Shown here piece by piece: positions 1 to 5,970 of a stretch of 6,996 bases of DNA (position 1 is its first letter; the number at the start of each line of letters is the position of its first letter). Made by a program: the position numbers and the translations under genes. Origin of the DNA: an uncultured Pseudorhodobacter sp. (GTDB taxonomy: Bacteria > Pseudomonadota > Alphaproteobacteria > Rhodobacterales > Rhodobacteraceae); NCBI GenBank assembly GCA_945952425.1, contig CAMFIX010000157.1, forward strand, positions 1-6,996, read 5' to 3'. The notes below the pieces were generated by a model. It saw nothing but the letters and a program-made list of their open reading frames with translations, searched no databases and was not told the DNA's origin.

Positions 1-907
1 AGGCCACGCCCTCGATCTTTTTCTCCCGCACCATCTCGGCGATCTTTTCGATCATCGAGGCCTTGTTCACCTGATAGGGGATCTCGTCCACGATGATGGC
101 GAAGCGGTCCTTGCGGAGTTCTTCCACATGGGTTTTCGCCCGGATGATGACCGAGCCGCGCCCCTCCAGATAGGCCTTGCGCGCGCCCGAGCGGCCGAGG
201 ATCAGGCCGCCGGTCGGGAAATCGGGGGCGGGGATGATCTCCATCAGCCGCTCCATCGAGGTGTCGGGATCGGCGATGAGCGCAAGCGTGCCGTCGATGA
301 CCTCGCCGAGGTTATGCGGCGGGATGCGGGTTGCCATGCCGACCGCGATGCCCTCGGTGCCGTTCACCAGCATGTTCGGGAAGCGGGCGGGCAGGACGGT
401 GGGCTCGCGGTCCTTGCCGTCGTAATTGTCCTGGAAATCGACCGTGTCCTTGTCGATATCGGCCAGAAGGAAGGCGGCGGGCTTGTCCATCCGCACTTCG
501 GTGTAGCGCATGGCCGCGGCCATATCGCCGTCCATCGAGCCGAAGTTGCCCTGGCCGTCCAGAATCTTGAGGCTCATCGAAAACGGCTGGGCCATCCGCA
601 CCAAAGCGTCATAGATGGCCGAGTCGCCATGGGGGTGGTATTTCCCCATCGTGTCGCCCACCGGGCGGGCCGACTTGCGATAAGGCTTGTCATGGGTGTT
701 GCCCGATTCCTGCATCGCAAAAAGAATCCGCCGATGCACAGGTTTCAAGCCGTCGCGCAGATCGGGGATCGCGCGGCTGACGATGACCGACATGGCATAA
801 TCGAGATAGGCCGACTTCATCTCGGCCGAAATGTCGATCTGGGGCCCGTGCGGGGTGGGGCGCGGGGATTCTTCCGTGTTTTCAGGGGTTTCGGGCGTAT
901 CGGTCAA
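1..907 (-). CDS. gyrA: DNA gyrase subunit A, N-terminal part (runs off the left edge)
   Basis: Catalytic breakage-reunion subunit of the type II topoisomerase that introduces negative supercoils; in the cell it works as A2B2 with GyrB. The 302 visible residues cover a short acidic N-terminal extension (about 1-22), then the winged-helix region with YLDYAMSVIV (34-43) and RDGLKPVHRRILFAM (51-65). The quinolone pocket reads HPHGDSAIYD (91-100), and the active-site tyrosine is Tyr135 in AAMRYTE. PFPNMLVNG-like and GIAVGMAT (186-193) motifs follow, and DEIPYQVNK (274-282) lies near the edge. GSMDGDMAAAMRYTE and DFPTGGLI fit GyrA better than ParC. No in-frame ATG or GTG precedes the conserved region; a TTG at 907-905 with AAAGG eight bases upstream is the best start. 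The C-terminal beta-pinwheel domain lies outside the window. Ser96 and Asp100, equivalent to E. coli Ser83 and Asp87, are the quinolone-sensitive type. Divergent from usg. Confidence 0.96.
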   Translation of the reverse strand, partial: MTDTPETPENTEESPRPTPHGPQIDISAEMKSAYLDYAMSVIVSRAIPDLRDGLKPVHRRILFAMQESGNTHDKPYRKSARPVGDTMGKYHPHGDSAIYDALVRMAQPFSMSLKILDGQGNFGSMDGDMAAAMRYTEVRMDKPAAFLLADIDKDTVDFQDNYDGKDREPTVLPARFPNMLVNGTEGIAVGMATRIPPHNLGEVIDGTLALIADPDTSMERLMEIIPAPDFPTGGLILGRSGARKAYLEGRGSVIIRAKTHVEELRKDRFAIIVDEIPYQVNKASMIEKIAEMVREKKIEGVA

Positions 908-915
908 GGGGTCTG

Positions 916-920
916 CCTTT
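916..920 (-). promoter_or_regulatory. Ribosome binding site deciding the gyrA TTG start
   Basis: On the minus strand AAAGG lies eight bases before TTG at 907-905. The reading frame continues open upstream, but without an ATG or GTG close to a Shine-Dalgarno-like sequence. The protein starting at this TTG begins (M)TDTPETPE, an acidic, proline-rich start that looks right for an alphaproteobacterial GyrA. This is inferred from sequence only. Confidence 0.55.
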
Positions 921-964
921 GCGGGCTTGAGGCCATATCTGGTTGGCCCGTACCTTACCCCATA

Positions 965-1010
965 CCAAGGCTGGGGTGCAAGAAGCCGGGCAACCGGCGC
1001 GCGGCCTTGG
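965..1010. repeat. Nested inverted repeat between gyrA and usg
   Basis: An outer 7-bp stem pairs CCAAGGC (965-971) with GCCTTGG (1004-1010). Inside it, GCCGG (985-989) and CCGGC (994-998) form a perfect 5-bp stem closed by GCAA (990-993), a GNRA-type tetraloop on the plus strand. It could fold in a usg leader RNA or act at the DNA level. The outer loop is long, so the fold may be chance in GC-rich DNA. Confidence 0.35.
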
Positions 1011-1086
1011 TGCGGCCATGTTGGCAGCACCTTGTTTTCATTGATTTTTCAGAATTGTTGCGCAGTCTGGGGGAATGGGGCGGATG

Positions 1087-1093
1087 AAGGAGG
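1087..1093 (+). promoter_or_regulatory. Strong ribosome binding site of usg
   Basis: AAGGAGG, a near-perfect match to the anti-Shine-Dalgarno of 16S rRNA, lies seven bases before the ATG at 1101. It is the strongest such site in the window and fixes the usg start. It rules out the earlier in-frame ATG at 831, which would overlap gyrA. Confidence 0.85.
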
Positions 1094-1100
1094 TTCCCCG

Positions 1101-1364
1101 ATGCGCGAGACCGAGTTGATGTTGAAAGGCTATGGGCTGACGACGGCCGAGTTCTTCTATCGGCTGCCGGATCACCTGAGCGTGCTGAATTCCTATGTCT
1201 GGCAGGACTACGACCTGGCGCCGGACTATCCCAAGCTCTTTGCCTTCATCGAATTCTGGCAGAAAAAGATCGAAGGCCCGCTGCATTCGGTGCGCTTCTG
1301 CCACAAAAGGCTGATCGGCCCGGCGGAGTGGCGCAACGTCGTGGGCGAGTTCCGGCTGCATTAG
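1101..1364 (+). CDS. usg: Usg family protein (function unknown)
   Basis: A complete 87-residue cytosolic protein. It matches my recollection of the Usg family, small conserved alphaproteobacterial proteins named after a gene beside the Caulobacter tryptophan genes; no biochemical role is established. Visible hallmarks are LKGYGLTTAEFFYRLPDH (8-25), the aromatic stretch SYVWQDYDLAPDYPKL (31-46), the helix-like FAFIEFWQKKIEGPLHSVRF (47-66) and the C-terminal RLIGPAEWRNV (70-80). It has no signal peptide, membrane segment or metal-binding cluster. The start is fixed by a strong ribosome binding site. It is divergent from gyrA and convergent with the alkD-like gene, so it is probably transcribed alone. 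The TAG stop runs directly into a hairpin. No tryptophan genes are near it here. Confidence 0.88.
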   Translation: MRETELMLKGYGLTTAEFFYRLPDHLSVLNSYVWQDYDLAPDYPKLFAFIEFWQKKIEGPLHSVRFCHKRLIGPAEWRNVVGEFRLH

Positions 1365-1417
1365 CGGGGGCTGCCGCCCCCGCACCCCCGCCCAAAGGGG
1401 CCCACAGGCCCCTTTGG
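1364..1417. terminator. Tandem GC-rich hairpins between convergent usg and the alkD-like gene
   Basis: The first hairpin pairs GCGGGGGC (1364-1371) with GCCCCCGC (1376-1383) around a 4-base loop; its first base is the last base of the usg stop codon. The second pairs CCAAAGGGGCC (1392-1402) with GGCCCCTTTGG (1407-1417) around CACA, a perfect 11-bp stem. Neither is followed by a T-run on either strand, so this is not a textbook intrinsic terminator. The position between converging genes suggests a bidirectional transcription stop. The paired form also resembles the repeated intergenic palindromes of Rhodobacteraceae genomes, so it may be a REP-like element. Confidence 0.65.
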
Positions 1418-1434
1418 AAACCCCGTGCCGGTTC

Positions 1435-2109
1435 TTAAAGATGCTTGGCCGCCTCGCGCTGTGCCCGGGGCTTCAGCCCTTGGCCGGGGCCAGCGAGGAA
1501 GGCTTTCGTCCGTTCCGCATCGTGTTTCGACAGATCGCGCAGCCACCAGGCCACGGCCTTCTGGATGAACCAATCGGGGTCGCCCACGTAACCCGCGGCC
1601 CAGCCCAGCACGCGGTCGCGGATCGCAAGGTCTTGGTCTTTCGGGAAATTCTGCTTGGTCCAGGGCAGGGTGATGACCAAAGCCGCCCGGCGCGTCCACA
1701 TATGGGGCGAGGTCGTCCAGCTTTCGACCTCGTCCAGCCGCGCGGGGTCGGCCTGCAGCCGCCGCTCTCCGGCATCGCAGGCATGGTCGGCCAGCGCCCA
1801 GCCGTCGAACTGCGGCACCCAGGAGGCGATCAGCCGCCAGACCGGCGCATCCTCCGCGATCCGCGCCTGGGTCAAAAGCTTGGCCGCCGCCACCCTTGCC
1901 TCGTGGATGTTCGACTGCCAAAGCCCATCGGCCAGCGCCACCCGGGCGGGCGTGTCCATCCCCTCGCGCCAGGTCTTCGCCAGCTCGGTGATCTGCGGCA
2001 CGGTGACGCCAAAGAAGGTGCGGGAGGATTTGTGATAGGCGGCCTGCTCGGCGGCCTTTGCGGGATCGGAGAGGGCGTGAAGCTGCGCCAAAGCGTCGGA
2101 GGGGGTCAC
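1435..2109 (-). CDS. DNA alkylation repair protein, AlkD-like
   Basis: A complete 224-residue HEAT-repeat-like all-helical protein of the DNA alkylation repair family (AlkC/AlkD). AlkD enzymes excise positively charged 3-methyladenine and 7-methylguanine without flipping the base into a pocket. The N-terminal part reads DPAKAAEQAAYHKSSRTFFG (15-34), then VPQITELAKTW (37-47). The family's active-site pair appears as Trp104 and Asp108 in FDGWALAD, spaced like Trp109 and Asp113 of Bacillus cereus AlkD. Arg140/Arg141 in MWTRRAALV match the position of its Arg148. These alignments are by eye. The GTG start at 2109-2107 shares four bases (GTGA) with the stop of the upstream flavin-protein gene, so translation is probably coupled; an earlier ATG at 2418 would lie in the wrong frame over that gene. 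It is the last gene of the glmU operon. Confidence 0.87.
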   Translation of the reverse strand: MTPSDALAQLHALSDPAKAAEQAAYHKSSRTFFGVTVPQITELAKTWREGMDTPARVALADGLWQSNIHEARVAAAKLLTQARIAEDAPVWRLIASWVPQFDGWALADHACDAGERRLQADPARLDEVESWTTSPHMWTRRAALVITLPWTKQNFPKDQDLAIRDRVLGWAAGYVGDPDWFIQKAVAWWLRDLSKHDAERTKAFLAGPGQGLKPRAQREAAKHL

Positions 2110-2645
2110 AGGTTGGCCTCGATGCCGGTGGGCAGCCCGTCGATGGACTGCCGGTTGCGGGTGTCCCAATAGCGCACCAGCCCCTCCGGCCCCTGGCCTT
2201 CCGCCCAGTTGCGCAACACGGGGCGCTCTTGCGGGTTCTCCAGCGTCGGGACCGCATAACCGCAAGAGGTCTGGACCAGCGCGACCTCCATGTCGAAGAC
2301 CTGCCGGGCGCCGGGCGTCTCGGGGAAGTGGCGGGCCAGATCCCAGTCGTCGCGGTGATGGCAGCGCGCCGTGCCATAGGCCCGCAGGATCAGGGGGCGG
2401 GCGCCAAAACTGCACCACATCACGGTCATCCGCGGATCGACTGCCAGATGCGCCGCGGTTTCATTGCCCGAGCCGGTGAGGTTCAGCCAGACCAGCCGGT
2501 TCGGGCCGAGGATGCGCAGACTGTCCATCCCCTTGGGCGACAGGTTGTGATGCGCCCCCGGTGCCGAGGTCGCGACGAAAAAGATCGGCTGGGCGGCCAC
2601 GAAGGCGCGGTGATCGTCCGAGAAGCCGTCGAATTGCTTGGCCAT
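2106..2645 (-). CDS. Pyridoxamine 5'-phosphate oxidase-like flavin-binding protein
   Basis: A complete 179-residue protein of the split-barrel PNPOx-like superfamily. Members usually bind FMN, or sometimes F420 or haem. It is not PdxH: the PdxH substrate motifs are not evident. Visible family features are FFVATSAPGAHHNLSPKG (22-39), VWLNLTGSGNETAAHL (52-67), the strand RMTVMWCSFG (72-81), LRAYGTAR (87-94), QTSCGYAVP (125-133) and the tail RNRQSIDGLPTG (163-174). The substrate is unknown, and FMN binding is inferred from the fold. It is probably cytosolic, with no signal peptide or membrane helix. The ATG lies 13 bases after the glmS stop, preceded by a run of G suitable for ribosome binding. 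The stop overlaps the next gene by four bases. The role next to amino-sugar genes is not obvious; a redox or stress function is one possibility. Confidence 0.85.
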   Translation of the reverse strand: MAKQFDGFSDDHRAFVAAQPIFFVATSAPGAHHNLSPKGMDSLRILGPNRLVWLNLTGSGNETAAHLAVDPRMTVMWCSFGARPLILRAYGTARCHHRDDWDLARHFPETPGARQVFDMEVALVQTSCGYAVPTLENPQERPVLRNWAEGQGPEGLVRYWDTRNRQSIDGLPTGIEANL

Positions 2646-2658
2646 TTACTCCCCCCTT

Positions 2659-4458
2659 CTACTCCACCGTCACCGATTTCGCGAGGTTGCGCGGCTGGTC
2701 GACATCGGTCCCCTTTGCCACCGCGGTGTGATAGGCCAGAAGCTGCGCCGGGATGGCGTAGAGGATGGGGGCGAAGGGGCCGGGGCAGTCGGGGAGCGTC
2801 AGGGTGGCCCAGGCGTCGCGCCCGGCTTCCTGCACGCCCTTGGCGTCGGAAATCAAGAGCACCTTGCCATGCCGCGCCATGACCTCCTGCATGTTGGAGA
2901 CGGTCTTGTCGAAGAGCGTGTCGCGCGGGGCCAGGACGATGACCGGCACTTCCGGAGAGATCAGGGCGATGGGGCCGTGTTTCAGTTCGCCCGACGCATA
3001 ACCTTCGGCGTGGATGTAGCTGATTTCCTTCAGTTTCAGCGCGCCTTCCAGCGCCAGCGGGAACATCGCCCCGCGGCCGAGGAAAAGGACATCCTGCGCG
3101 CGCGACAGCTCCTCGGCGATCTCGGCGATCCGGGGGCCCAGGCTCAGCGCGTGGTTCATCAGACCCGGCAGGGCCTGCAGCTCGGCCAGGCGTTGCGCCA
3201 GCGCGGGCGGCGCGATCCGGCCGCGGTCCACGCCCGCCTTCAAGGCCAAGAGCGCCAGGGTCAGAAGCTGCGCGGTGAAGGCCTTGGTCGAGGCCACGCC
3301 CACCTCGATCCCGGCGCGGATCGGCAGGACGACATCCGCCTCGCGCGCGATGGAGGAGGTCGGCACGTTCACCACGGCCAGCACCTTGGCGACGCGCTCT
3401 TTCGCGTGGCGGAGCGCGGCCAAAGTGTCGGCCGTCTCGCCCGACTGGCTGACGAAGATCGCGAAGGCGCGGTCCGACAGCACCGGGTCGCGGTAGCGGA
3501 ACTCGCTGGCGATATCGACCTCGGCGGGCAGGCCCGCCAGCTGCTCGAACCAGTATTTCGCGATATGGCCCGCGTAAGAGGCCGTGCCGCAGGCGACCAG
3601 CATCACCCGGTCGACTTGCGTGAAATCGACATCCGGAAGGGCGGGATTCCCCCCGCCCAAAGCCTCGGCCAAAACCACCGGCTGCTCGGCGATCTCCTTG
3701 GCCATGAAGTGGCGATGGCCGGCCTTTTCGATCCGCGCCTGATCCAGCGCGATCTTCTGCTCCGCCCGGTTCGCCAGCCGCCCGGCCGCGTCGCGGATCG
3801 TCACCCCGGCGCGGGTCAGAACCGCCCAGTCGCCTTCCTCCAGATAGGTGATCCGGTCGGTCATCGGCGCCAGCGCAATGGCATCCGAGCCCAGGTACAT
3901 CTCGCCCAGCCCATGGCCGATGGCCAGGGGAGAGCCCTTGCGGGCCGCGATCATCAGGTCTTCCTCGCCGTCGAAGAGGAAGGCCAGGGCAAAGGCGCCG
4001 TGCAGGCGGGGCAAGACCTTCTCGACCGCCTCGACCGGGCTCAGCCCCTGGTCGAGATAAAGGCGCGTCAGCTGGGCCACGGTTTCGGTGTCGGTCTGGC
4101 TTTCGGGCGTCAGACCTGCGGCGTCGAGTTCCGCGCGCAGCTCGCGGAAATTCTCGATGATGCCGTTGTGGACGACCGCGACGGGCCCCGAGCGATGGGG
4201 ATGGGCATTGACCACGGTCGCCGCGCCATGGGTGGCCCAGCGGGTGTGGCCGATGCCGGATTTGCCGGGCAAGGGGTCATGGACCAGCACATCCGACAGG
4301 TTCACCAGCTTGCCGACCGCGCGCCTGCGGTCCAGCCGCCCGGCGTTCACCGTGGCGATGCCCGCGCTGTCATAGCCGCGATATTCCAGCCGCTTCAGCG
4401 CCTCGACCAGCAGGGGGGCGACTTCGTGGCTGCCCAGAACTCCGATGATGCCGCACAT
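2659..4458 (-). CDS. glmS: Glutamine--fructose-6-phosphate aminotransferase (isomerizing)
   Basis: First committed step of amino-sugar synthesis: fructose-6-phosphate plus glutamine gives glucosamine-6-phosphate plus glutamate. At 599 residues it is about ten shorter than the E. coli enzyme. The N-terminal Ntn glutaminase domain (about 1-240) begins MCGIIG, with Cys2 becoming the nucleophile after Met removal. It shows RGYDSAG (27-33), HTRWATHG (71-78) and HNGIIEN (97-103). Two SIS sugar-isomerase domains follow: CGTASYAG (290-297) and SQSGETADT (337-345) in the first, and KLKEISYIHAEGYASGELKH (475-494) in the second. Lys475, Glu478, His494 and Lys594 match E. coli Lys485, Glu488, His504 and Lys603. 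The protein ends in AKSVTVE, as is usual for the family. Its ATG directly follows the glmU stop (TAA then ATG, no gap), so translation is likely coupled. There is therefore no room for a glmS ribozyme leader. Confidence 0.98.
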   Translation of the reverse strand: MCGIIGVLGSHEVAPLLVEALKRLEYRGYDSAGIATVNAGRLDRRRAVGKLVNLSDVLVHDPLPGKSGIGHTRWATHGAATVVNAHPHRSGPVAVVHNGIIENFRELRAELDAAGLTPESQTDTETVAQLTRLYLDQGLSPVEAVEKVLPRLHGAFALAFLFDGEEDLMIAARKGSPLAIGHGLGEMYLGSDAIALAPMTDRITYLEEGDWAVLTRAGVTIRDAAGRLANRAEQKIALDQARIEKAGHRHFMAKEIAEQPVVLAEALGGGNPALPDVDFTQVDRVMLVACGTASYAGHIAKYWFEQLAGLPAEVDIASEFRYRDPVLSDRAFAIFVSQSGETADTLAALRHAKERVAKVLAVVNVPTSSIAREADVVLPIRAGIEVGVASTKAFTAQLLTLALLALKAGVDRGRIAPPALAQRLAELQALPGLMNHALSLGPRIAEIAEELSRAQDVLFLGRGAMFPLALEGALKLKEISYIHAEGYASGELKHGPIALISPEVPVIVLAPRDTLFDKTVSNMQEVMARHGKVLLISDAKGVQEAGRDAWATLTLPDCPGPFAPILYAIPAQLLAYHTAVAKGTDVDQPRNLAKSVTVE

Positions 4459-5802
4459 TTACTGCCCCTTTTTCGCGGCCTTGATGGCGCGCAGTTTATC
4501 CATCAGCCGGACGGCGAGGCCCGGCTTGTTGACCTGGGCGGCCCGACCGAGCGCCAGCGCACCCTCGGGCACGTCCTGGGTGATGACCGAGCCGGAGGCG
4601 GTCAGCGCATGGTCGCCCACCGTGACGGGTGCCACCAGCATCGTGTCCGAGCCGATGAAGGCGTTTTTGCCGATGGTGGTGCGGTGCTTCATCACCCCGT
4701 CGTAGTTGCAGGTCACGGTGCCCGCGCCGATATTGGTGAACTCGCCGACATGGGCGTCGCCGAGATAGGTCAGATGGCCGACCTTCACGCCCTCGTCCAG
4801 GACCGCGTTCTTGATCTCGACGAAATTGCCGACATGGACATCCTCGGCCAGTTCCGCCCCCGGGCGCAGGCGGGCAAACGGTCCGACGGTCGCGCCCCGC
4901 GAGATGTGGCAGCCTTCCAGGTGGCAGAAGCCCTTGATCTCGGCCCCGGTTTCCACGGTCACGCCGGGCCCGAAGATGACGGCCGGGCCGATGGTGGCGT
5001 CGCGGCCGATATAGGTGTCGCGGGCGAAGAAGGTGGTTTCGGGCGAGATCAGGGTGACGCCCTCCTCCATCATCTCGGCGCGCTTTGCGGCCTGGAAGGC
5101 GGCTTCGGCGGCGGCGAGCTGGGCGCGGGTGTTGATGCCCAAAGTCTCGGCCTCGGGGCAGGTGACGAAGCCCACCGACAGGCCCTCGGCCCGCGCCAGG
5201 TCGATGATGTCGGTCAGGTAATATTCGCTGACATTCTCGCGCAAAGGCACGGCGGCGGCGAGGCGCAGCAGGGTCTGGACCTCGGCCGCCACGACGCCGG
5301 AGTTGCACAAAGTGATCGCCTTCTGCGCTGGGGTCGCCTGTTTCTCTTCGACGATTGCCAGGAGCCTGTCGCCCTCGGTCAGGAAGCGGCCATAGCCTTT
5401 CGGATTGGCGGCCTGAAAGCCCAGGAAGACGATGTCCTGCGGGGCGTCGAGCATCGCCTGCAGCGTCTGCGGCCGGACGAAGGGCGTATCGCCGTACAGC
5501 ACGATGGCCTTGCCCTCGGCATCGGACAGAAGGGGGGCTGCGACGGCGACGGCATGGGCGGTGCCCTGGGGGGGGTCTTGCAGCGCAGTGACGATCCCCT
5601 CGTCGAAGGCATGGGCGGCCTTGGCGACGAGATCGGCGCCATGGCCGGTGACGACGACGGTGCGGGCGGGGTCGAGCGCCTGGCCCGCGGCCAAGGCATG
5701 GTCCAGAAGCGGCACGCCCGCCAGCGGGTGCAGCACTTTCGGCAGGTCGGAATTCATGCGGCTGCCCAATCCCGCCGCCAGAACGATCAATGAAACCTGC
5801 AT
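4459..5802 (-). CDS. glmU: Bifunctional GlmU: glucosamine-1-phosphate acetyltransferase and UDP-GlcNAc pyrophosphorylase
   Basis: Catalyses the last two cytosolic steps to UDP-N-acetylglucosamine: acetyl-CoA-dependent acetylation of glucosamine-1-phosphate, then uridylyl transfer from UTP. It has 447 residues against 456 in E. coli. The N-terminal pyrophosphorylase domain (about 1-225) has LAAGLGSRMNSDLPKVLH (8-25), QGTAHA (79-84) and YGDTP with Asp105. It also has NPKGYGR (133-139), and Asn224 as the likely second metal ligand. The C-terminal left-handed beta-helix (about 245-430) shows hexapeptide repeats such as IGRDATIGPAV. Acetyltransferase motifs include ARLRPG (310-315), EIKNAV (329-334), HLTYLGDA (343-350; His343 matches catalytic His363) and NIGAGTVTCNYDG (357-369). 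The nucleotide loop has Leu12 and Ser14 where E. coli has Lys and Thr, a mild variation. It is the first gene of the operon and diverges from gph. AAGGA lies nine bases before the ATG. Confidence 0.98.
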   Translation of the reverse strand: MQVSLIVLAAGLGSRMNSDLPKVLHPLAGVPLLDHALAAGQALDPARTVVVTGHGADLVAKAAHAFDEGIVTALQDPPQGTAHAVAVAAPLLSDAEGKAIVLYGDTPFVRPQTLQAMLDAPQDIVFLGFQAANPKGYGRFLTEGDRLLAIVEEKQATPAQKAITLCNSGVVAAEVQTLLRLAAAVPLRENVSEYYLTDIIDLARAEGLSVGFVTCPEAETLGINTRAQLAAAEAAFQAAKRAEMMEEGVTLISPETTFFARDTYIGRDATIGPAVIFGPGVTVETGAEIKGFCHLEGCHISRGATVGPFARLRPGAELAEDVHVGNFVEIKNAVLDEGVKVGHLTYLGDAHVGEFTNIGAGTVTCNYDGVMKHRTTIGKNAFIGSDTMLVAPVTVGDHALTASGSVITQDVPEGALALGRAAQVNKPGLAVRLMDKLRAIKAAKKGQ

Positions 5803-5828
5803 CTGCCTCTTTCCTTTGTTTGGAGGAG

Positions 5829-5857
5829 GTTTTACGCGGGAAGGCGTCAGGGGCCAA
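5829..5857 (-). promoter_or_regulatory. Candidate sigma-70-type promoter of the glmU operon
   Basis: On the minus strand TTGGCC (5857-5852) and TAAAAC (5834-5829) are separated by 17 bases. Each matches four of six consensus positions. Transcription would begin near 5822, giving a leader of about 20 bases before the glmU ATG that still contains the AAGGA site. No competing pair of this quality was found on the glmU side of the gap. Confidence 0.4.
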
Positions 5858-5866
5858 GGGGGCGCT

Positions 5867-5883
5867 TGTCACGCGATGTTACA
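5867..5883. promoter_or_regulatory. Imperfect 17-bp dyad, possible operator
   Basis: TGTCAC and GTTACA flank five central bases; five of six arm positions are symmetric (TGTnAC-N5-GTnACA). It lies just upstream of the candidate glmU -35 box, centred about 53 bases before its predicted transcription start, and about 114 bases before the gph ATG. This is a typical location for a regulator of divergent genes. The TGT-N11-ACA spacing is one short of the TGT-N12-ACA of PpsR/CrtJ sites, so I name no regulator. Confidence 0.3.
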
Positions 5884-5925
5884 GGGGCGGGGCTATAGGG
5901 GTCTGGTGCCTCGGCGGGCGGAGGA

Positions 5926-5970
5926 GGGGCGCTGCCCCCGGCTTCGCCTCCCCCGGAGGTATTTGGGCCA
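5926..5970 (+). repeat. GC-rich hairpin cluster plus CCCCGGAGGTATTTGGGCCA box
   Basis: GGGGC (5926-5930) pairs with GCCCC (5934-5938) around GCT. GGC (5940-5942) pairs with GCC (5946-5948). Then comes a box reading CCCCGGAGGTATTTGGGCCA (5951-5970). From memory, closely similar hairpin-plus-box sequences recur just upstream of many genes in Rhodobacteraceae genomes. If so, this is a dispersed intergenic element that has become the 5' leader of gph. It ends only six bases before the gph ribosome binding site. Only one copy is in the window, so repeat status is inferred. Confidence 0.4.

Larger units (their letters stand above)
908..1100. other. Divergent gyrA-usg intergenic region
   Basis: 193 bases with no convincing gene. 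It should hold promoters for gyrA (leftward) and usg (rightward). A weak leftward candidate is TTGCAC (981-976) and TAAGGT (957-952) with 18 bases between; each matches consensus at only three of six bases. A patch richer in A and T than its surroundings (about 1031-1058) may help open DNA for usg. The region also contains a nested inverted repeat (965-1010), listed separately. No clear operator is visible. Confidence 0.5.

Noticed and set aside
934..963. Two GGTAWGG copies on the minus strand as a tandem operator
   Set aside because: Only two short imperfect copies, easily chance; no regulator is known to me for this pattern.
128..1087. A 319-codon plus-strand frame over gyrA and the gap
   Set aside because: It mirrors the gyrA frame in register, has biased composition, and conflicts with a well-conserved GyrA sequence.
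1361..2377. A 338-codon minus-strand frame over the flavin-protein and alkD-like genes
   Set aside because: It is the wrong frame: Arg/Gly/Ala/Pro-rich with no family features, while the two overlapping genes in other frames show clear family motifs.
2646..2658. Possible regulatory element between glmS and the flavin-protein gene
   Set aside because: Thirteen bases leave room only for a ribosome binding site.
4456..4461. glmS ribozyme or riboswitch
   Set aside because: glmS starts immediately after the glmU stop, so no leader exists; the glmS ribozyme is a feature of Gram-positive bacteria.
2638..5793. A 1,051-codon open frame on the plus strand opposite glmS and glmU
   Set aside because: It is exactly in codon register with the two clearly real minus-strand genes, which avoid TTA, CTA and TCA. 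Its protein is low-complexity (His, Arg, Gly, Asp, Gln rich) with no recognisable domain, and it has no credible ribosome binding site.
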